Of a DNA stretch of 64,000 bases, positions 61,301 to 64,000 are shown piece by piece. Numbering within the stretch: the first letter of the stretch is position 1; every line of letters begins with the position of its first letter. Origin of the DNA: Hofstenia miamia (taxonomy: Eukaryota; Xenacoelomorpha; Acoela; Hofsteniidae); assembly GCA_900660155.1 (NCBI GenBank), contig CABFPE010000604.1:132056-196055 (forward strand), in the 5' to 3' direction. The position numbers and the translations under genes were made by a program. The notes below the pieces were generated by a model that saw nothing but the letters and a program-made list of their open reading frames with translations, was not told the DNA's origin and did not search any database.

Positions 61301-62334
61301 ATTCCTAATTGCAATCTTAACGCTTATGGATAATGATTTAACAAACTTATTGACGTTCTCAACATCGCATATCCTCTTGCTGATTAAAAAACAAAGTCTT
61401 ATATAATTACGTTTCTATGTTATGCTCTACTGCTCTTCATGAATAGTTTGAGAAGGCAGGGCAGCATTTAATCACAATCTCTACGTTTGTTATTATGATC
61501 ACGTGGGTTTTTGAGAATCATGATGGTGTACTTTCCTAGCCCCAAGTATTATATATAAAAATATAAAGTCCTTCATTTCACACTTAGTATTTCTCCATTC
61601 AGCAAGTTGAAGTAAATGTTGACATGACAAAATTGCATATCGAATTGTTGTTTCAAAATATTCTTCAATTTACCACCCGAAAATATATGTATGGATTTTA
61701 CATATCGAAAAGAAGAAACTAACAGGGCAGTGTCAATTTGATCATCATCATCACTGGTGTCAGTGTATGATTGTTATATTGAAGACTATGAAGTAGCCTA
61801 TTCAATAAATTTAACACGATTACTGTATACGCATTCAGTTTCTAGAACACAGTTATGACATTCATCATTAGCAAGAATAGAACATCAAAATGGATTGGTA
61901 GACACTAAAATTATCATTCTTTTTTAAGTAATTGTATAATCAATTTAATTTCCTCTGTAAATGTTCGCTGATTTAGATTAATAAAATTCATAAAATTTCA
62001 TAGCATGGCTTCTCTGATGTAAACTATTAAAAATAGGTTTGGGTAAAATTCTAAAAATTAACGGTTAATGATGACGTAATTCACATTTCAGCAGTCTGAT
62101 TTCTCGGTTAAGTTTTATTTGAAATTTTTCGTTTAGCCCTGGCCTGGTGTTACTGGCGATAGTTCACTTCTTCAACTAGCTGAAGAAGAACAAAAAAAGA
62201 TGATGCTTGCTCACATGATTGAAATCACAATATTGTGCATACAATCAATTATTGAGTTCGCTAAGAATATACCCGGATTCTCTCAAATAAATCGTAGTGA
62301 TCAAATCACATTAGTCAAAGCTTCCGCCATTGAG
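31190..62334 (+). CDS. NR1H-type nuclear receptor (FXR-like), alternative first zinc fingers, 3' end beyond window
   Basis: A ligand-regulated transcription factor of the FXR/LXR/EcR group, acting in the nucleus, probably as an RXR heterodimer (family knowledge). Exons: 31178-31301 (ATG at 31190); then either A 51552-51725 or B1 55183-55358 plus B2 55470-55689; then 55974-56114, 57509-57813 and 62137-62334. All junctions are GT-AG and frame-consistent. The second finger [30 protein letters not shown] and extension [15 protein letters not shown] closely follow the FXR pattern (C-L-L-T-x-x-Q-C-x-S-K-R). Residues [20 protein letters not shown] match the helix 3-5 signature of the ligand domain. 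Helices 6-12 must lie past 64000. Ortholog status (FXR versus another NR1H) is inferred. Confidence 0.9.
34184..34497. mobile_element. 314-bp non-autonomous hAT element with target duplication
   Basis: Ends are TAGAGAGTGAC (left) and, in reverse complement, TAGAGAATGAC (right), matching at 10 of 11. The 8 bases outside are ATTCAACT (34176-34183) and GTTCAACT (34498-34505), matching at 7 of 8. ACCCGACCCGAA repeats lie inside both ends, typical subterminal hAT repeats. It has no transposase. The TAGAGA start is shared with the larger hAT at 49290, suggesting related families. Confidence 0.8.
36933..38230 (-). mobile_element. pogo/Tigger-type DNA transposon, broken
   Basis: Minus-strand relic. 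CAGTTCAATTTCGATTATCC directly after TA (36931-36932) looks like a pogo/Tigger end. Its inverted partner on the other side was not found. Transposase pieces lie at 38193-37963 and 37950-37644, followed by an acidic tail region (about 37600-37260) as in this family. Internal deletion and frame changes make it non-functional. It lies in intron 1 of the receptor, antisense to it. Confidence 0.7.
37644..38193 (-). pseudogene. pogo/Tigger (CENP-B-like) transposase remnant
   Basis: The first piece reads [15 protein letters not shown] (end of the CENP-B-like DNA-binding domain: GWL.RF..R), then ETAAVDK, then [15 protein letters not shown], the catalytic ADETGLFFRLLP block with the first Asp. The second piece carries [15 protein letters not shown], equal to K.R.T.LLC.NA, then [20 protein letters not shown], equal to T..LQPLD.GII..FK..YR, which contains the second catalytic Asp. 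Compared with a full transposase the stretch between these two pieces is shortened, and a frame change and deletion separate them. DDE transposase when intact; dead here. Confidence 0.8.
42780..43130 (+). pseudogene. Weak zinc-finger-like (CGGBP/BED-type) remnant
   Basis: Plus-strand translation gives [15 protein letters not shown], resembling the His-containing half of a BED/CGG-binding-type finger (H..T..H), followed by AKFNQ. Stops interrupt the following sequence and no Cys pair is clear. This may be the trace of a domesticated or hAT-derived gene, or chance. Confidence 0.15.
45906..46342. repeat. Perfect 204-bp inverted repeat with 29-base spacer
   Basis: 45906-46109 and 46139-46342 are reverse complements with no mismatch that I can find; the spacer is 46110-46138. 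The right arm ends directly at the lone N (46343), after which 46344-46514 gives a third, roughly 95% matching copy of the right arm. It could be a hairpin-forming MITE plus an assembly duplicate, or a palindrome made when a contig was joined to its own complement. No coding. Confidence 0.85.
46344..46514. repeat. Diverged third copy of the inverted-repeat arm
   Basis: Starts GTGACGTCATAAAAATGAAA just after N46343 and follows the right arm of 46139-46342 with a handful of substitutions and small indels, ending CCCCCATTATCTA. The divergence suggests a separate allele or a real second arm of a long-TIR MITE. Confidence 0.7.
47434..47655 (+). other. Unrecognised open stretch inside receptor intron 1
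   Basis: 73 open codons between stops with less AT-biased composition than the surroundings. It contains [31 protein letters not shown] and [15 protein letters not shown]. No family is recognised. It lies on the receptor's strand, and a CATAG/GTGGG site at 47450 would start an exon in the right phase (1), but that site lacks a pyrimidine tract. Possibly an extra A/B-domain exon, possibly a relic. Confidence 0.2.
47656..48728. other. AT-rich intronic DNA
   Basis: Nothing recognisable. Confidence 0.5.
48729..49139. repeat. 195-bp tandem repeat, about 2.1 copies
   Basis: The unit begins TTTGTAGGCCTACTTATT, at 48731, 48926 and 49121, each 195 bases apart. The two full copies differ at only one or two positions (for example CCTATTTCAG versus CGTATTTCAG). 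The third copy stops after about 18 bases. Near-identity suggests a recent duplication. Confidence 0.9.
49384..50092. other. 709-base run of N
   Basis: Assembly gap inside the hAT element, bordered on both sides by GTGCGGTTGCGG-type subterminal repeats. The left edge ends GTGCGGTT and the right starts AACCGCGGTGCGG, so a collapsed repeat array may explain it. Confidence 0.95.
50334..50564 (+). pseudogene. hAT transposase C-terminal dimerisation domain
   Basis: Open from a stop at about 50331 to TAA at 50562-50564. It encodes [20 protein letters not shown], then [20 protein letters not shown], then [20 protein letters not shown]. This is the hAT C-terminal block (WW.......P.L..LA...L.IPA.SA.SER.FS..G.I...RR..L.P...E.LLF). 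Only this last quarter of a transposase survives outside the gap. The domain itself is well preserved, suggesting a fairly young element or insertion of a truncated copy. Confidence 0.85.
50810..51551. other. Intronic DNA upstream of exon A
   Basis: No other feature recognised. The acceptor TTGTTGTTTAG at its end (AG 51550-51551) serves exon A. Confidence 0.5.
51552..51725 (+). CDS. Receptor exon A: isoform-A linker and first zinc finger
   Basis: 57 codons plus flanking partial codons (phase 1 in, phase 1 out). The finger is [20 protein letters not shown] followed by CKG; the four Cys and the P-box CEGCKG are intact. Lys and Phe (GDKASGF) match the LXR form of this block, unlike exon B2. Upstream is a 34-residue isoform-specific segment beginning [15 protein letters not shown]. 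The donor GTAATA lies at 51726. An alternative acceptor 3 bases on (CAG, start 51555) would drop one residue. Residue-level conservation argues that it is functional and not a pseudo-exon. Confidence 0.88.
53267..53495. mobile_element. Possible hAT-like MITE, right end lost at N53496
   Basis: The left terminus CAGTGGCGCGTTTAGG resembles family-1 MITE ends here (CAGTGGCGTACCC). It ends in a homopolymer G run and the lone N, so neither the right TIR nor a duplication can be checked. Confidence 0.35.
53850..54003. repeat. Degenerate 45-46-bp tandem repeat, about three units
   Basis: Units end GGATCGTGTGTCAC, GGAACGTTTGACAC and GGAACGTGTGTCAC at about 53912, 53957 and 54003, and each carries a GCATWGCGRT..CAAT-like block before it. 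Spacing is 45-46 bases. It has the form of a small minisatellite. Confidence 0.6.
55183..55358 (+). CDS. Receptor exon B1: isoform-B N-terminal segment
   Basis: Begins after a strong TTTCGTTTTTTAAG acceptor with two bases completing a codon from the 31301 donor (giving Gln). 58 open codons follow, Ser/Asn-rich: [20 protein letters not shown], then [18 protein letters not shown], ending FSNYME before a weak GTGATT donor. It then joins exon B2 in phase 0. Low-complexity polar composition fits a receptor A/B (AF-1) region. Sequence beyond the donor meets a stop within about 8 codons, so splicing is needed. The weak donor suggests regulated use, or that the true junction differs slightly. Confidence 0.65.
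55470..55689 (+). CDS. Receptor exon B2: isoform-B linker and first zinc finger
   Basis: 73 codons plus one base; acceptor TTGTAATAG, donor GTAGAA (55690). It encodes [20 protein letters not shown], then a basic patch VRRRRHGVK, then finger [20 protein letters not shown] with CKG. Arg and Tyr (GDRASGY) match FXR/EcR, against Lys and Phe in exon A. The P-box is the same as in exon A. The many synonymous differences from exon A show an old duplication with both copies kept under constraint. The 284-base intron to the second finger is the natural default splice. Confidence 0.88.
55974..56114 (+). CDS. Receptor shared exon: second zinc finger
   Basis: Starts after CGGAATTTTTTAG. With either upstream donor (phase 1) it reads [48 protein letters not shown] and the first base of a Cys codon. 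It contains all four Cys of finger 2, the D-box between the first pair and the MRRKCQECR signature of NR1H receptors. The donor is GTAAAG at 56115. The closest resemblance is to vertebrate FXR ([22 protein letters not shown]). Confidence 0.93.
56161..57211. mobile_element. Non-autonomous piggyBac-type element in a receptor intron
   Basis: Flanked by TTAA (56157-56160 and 57212-57215), the piggyBac target duplication. The ends CCCTAAACGCACTGAG and, in reverse complement, CCCTAAGCGCACTGAG match at 15 of 16 bases and start with CCC as the family does. A GGGGCCGAATCGGCCCC-type palindrome lies just inside the right end, and a similar GGGGGCGAATCGGCCCC at about 56211 on the left. At 1051 bp no transposase is visible. 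It begins only 46 bases after the splice donor of the second-finger exon, and makes up about three quarters of that intron. Confidence 0.88.
57509..57813 (+). CDS. Receptor exon: C-terminal extension, hinge and helix 1
   Basis: Starts after GATATTTAG with GT completing the split Cys codon. It encodes [15 protein letters not shown] (the extension after the DNA-binding domain, nuclear-localisation-like and strongly FXR-like), a Ser/Pro-rich hinge ([20 protein letters not shown]) and a helix-1-like stretch ([20 protein letters not shown]), ending ARVT before donor GTAAGC (57814). It is 101 codons and ends in phase 0. The hinge is the least conserved part, as usual in the family. Confidence 0.88.
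57814..62136 (+). other. Intron, mostly AT-rich
   Basis: Holds a degraded mariner (59571-60235). An open stretch at 59076-59288 ([20 protein letters not shown]) matches no family I know and lacks clear splice sites. Nothing else recognised. Confidence 0.5.
59571..60235 (-). mobile_element. Degraded mariner-type element
   Basis: The ends TTTGGCGTGTCCGGAAAGTT and, in reverse complement, CTTAGCATATCCGGAAAGTC begin inverted repeats matching at about 18 of 23 bases, with TA on each side (59569-59570, 60236-60237). On the minus strand at about 59783-59695 the translation gives [18 protein letters not shown], the last-Asp block of mariner transposases. The element is short (665 bp) and interrupted by stops, hence an internally deleted old copy in the receptor's intron. 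Confidence 0.65.
62137..62334 (+). CDS. Receptor exon: ligand-binding domain, helices 3-5
   Basis: Follows a TTTTTCGTTTAG acceptor and is phase 0 at both ends, 66 codons. It starts [20 protein letters not shown] and ends KASAIE before [26 protein letters not shown] is the nuclear-receptor ligand-domain signature (F-x-x-K-x-x-P-G-F ... D-Q-I-x-L-L-K). The exon boundary after KAS-AIE falls where NR1H genes place one (KGSAVE in FXR). Ile-Thr-Leu-Val replaces the commoner Ala-Leu-Leu, a mild change. Remaining helices, including AF-2, are outside the window. Confidence 0.93.
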
Positions 62335-64000
62335 GTTCGTCAATAGTGTTTAATAGTTCACAGTTCATGTAGTGAAATATACGTTTAAAATGTATAATAA
62401 AGCCGTAAATAGTTCAATAAAGCTTTTTTAAATTAGTTTAAATAAAAGCTGTGCTTTAAAAGTAGGGCTTCCTTCTTTTATGCGGTAATTGAAATAAGGC
62501 AATACACAGTTAGAATGTTTAATAACTTATTTAAAGACATTGAATGCGCGTTAAAAAAGTTCATGAACAATTAAAGTTACTTTGTTAAGTGTTTTAATTG
62601 ACTACATCATTTTAAGTTTTATTGCAAATGAAAGCACTCTATTTAGTTTTATTCCCACCCATTTAATTAATTTGGTTTTTAATTCTTTGGAAGGCAATTA
62701 TACTATGATTTTAACTACTTCTCAATCATCTTGATTCATTTGTAAATGGGTTTGCTTGCGTCACTGCCGAAGCAATTATTATTTGAAGTTTGAAATTGCA
62801 CTTCTGCTATTAATCTATCTGCATTTCTACTAAAAATCGTTCGAGAGCTTATTGGCTTATATTATATTAATATGAAGTGAAGTAGTTGCAATGGCTTAAG
62901 ACTGGTATAAACTCAAGATGTGTATGTTGAGACTATCAAGTTTTATCTTTTGCTTAGCTTGAAAAAAAAACGGATGATGATTTTTCAATTTCAAGTGCTT
63001 TATAAAGAATATAATGATTAAAAAAGTTTTTTCAGTTTTTTGTTCTCATCTTCATAATGACTTTATAATATTTCATTCCGGCATTTTAATATTAAATAAA
63101 AAATTTTCTAGTCAAAATATCTTAGTTGTGTAGCACAGTAATGAATCATTACAATTAAAATTTTCTTCAAATAAAACAAATGCTATGTTCTTACTTATTG
63201 TCTCTAATAAAACAAGGTTTTTCAAAAACACGAAAAACCTCATTGAAAATCAATTGGTATTATAGACGAATCTTGTCCTTTGGAATTTCTTTGCTCCCAC
63301 AAAATAGGTTTATTATAAGCCATTCTGAAGTATTTTTTTTCATTGCAATTAAATTCCTTCGAATTTCAGAAAGATATTTTGCAATGAAAAATGTTCTCTT
63401 AATTTGCTAAACATTTACAAAGAATCGGAAAAAATTGGTTGGTGTTTTAAATTGTGTAAAATGTTTCTTTAGAAGTATTTCAAATTTGCGTAAGAAAATT
63501 CAATGGAAGCATGGAAGAATTTCATTAAATCAACAAGTTTTTGTTCTTCATTATCAATAATTGTTTTGTTTTGAAAAGTAGAATTCCTGCATAAGACGCG
63601 AGAGTATCATCGATGGAAGAGGAAGCCTAATCAGCCTTGAACAAGATGCGAGAACTAGCAGTACATAATTGATTCTATATGTTTATAAAGAAATTTTCAC
63701 AATTGGGGCATGACAATTATCACTGTCGACAATTGCAACAGCTTCAACAACACCCAAGCCATTTTTAATTTGCGTGATACTTTTGCTCAAACTTAACTGG
63801 CCTTTAATTTTCGCGTGTTTAATAACCGTGAAATATTGGTCTTCTACAGCCCAAGAATTATCACAGCAATGCAAAAGTAGCTTTTATGGTAATGTAGATA
63901 GAGTATGTTTTTGTATTGATACATTGCAAAATTTATTCTTTGAACTCTTCCGCTCAATTTTGGCGAAACTTATTAAACAACAACAACAACTAATATATCA
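62335..64000. other. Receptor intron to the right edge
   Basis: I looked for the next ligand-domain exon (MFLRS-like start) and did not find it. A minus-strand frame at 63874-63683 has no recognisable motif. It ends in a (CAA)n stretch near 63979-63989. Confidence 0.5.

Noticed and set aside
63683-63874. Minus-strand 63-codon ORF near the right edge
   Set aside because: No motif; antisense within the receptor intron; probably chance.
1-64000. CRISPR arrays, bacterial operons, riboswitches
   Set aside because: The window is clearly animal nuclear DNA with spliceosomal introns; no spaced short repeats of that kind are present.

Overview
The window is animal nuclear DNA. It is AT-rich, with long introns, spliceosomal exons, no dense coding and many transposon remains. 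The only host gene I can assemble is a nuclear receptor of the NR1H (FXR/LXR/EcR) group on the + strand. Its DNA-binding domain and C-terminal extension read most like FXR, which favours a deuterostome, possibly a tunicate or other invertebrate chordate. The species assignment is inference.

1-9.8 kb: mostly non-coding. It holds hAT-like and TA-flanked MITEs, single-N contig joins, and one weak candidate 5' exon ending at 7487. 9.8-15.85 kb: a nest of transposons, comprising a CR1/L2-type LINE (- strand), a mariner (- strand) carrying a duplication across an N gap, a small LTR-element integrase fossil, and the 3' half of a Penelope-like element with a GIY-YIG domain. 15.85-31.2 kb: AT-rich non-coding DNA with a THAP-domain remnant, one unrecognised possible exon, and a 2.3-kb block present twice around single-N joins, probably uncollapsed haplotypes.

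31.2-64 kb: the nuclear receptor. A 5' coding exon (31178-31301, 37 codons from its ATG) is followed by about 20 kb of intron holding a 314-bp hAT MITE, a pogo/Tigger remnant, a perfect 204-bp inverted repeat, a 195-bp tandem repeat and a hAT element with intact TIRs and an 8-bp target duplication. Then come TWO alternative versions of the first zinc finger: exon A (51552-51725), and exons B1+B2 (55183-55358 and 55470-55689). Both are followed by one shared second-finger exon (55974-56114), a C-terminal-extension/hinge/helix-1 exon (57509-57813) and a helix 3-5 ligand-binding exon (62137-62334). The gene runs off the right edge. All splice phases fit, and modules A and B are each a multiple of three with the same entry and exit phase. 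One locus could therefore make receptors with different first zinc fingers and N-termini.

The receptor with two first-finger modules is the strongest candidate for an undescribed arrangement. Several duplications beside N positions are more likely assembly products than biology and are flagged as such.
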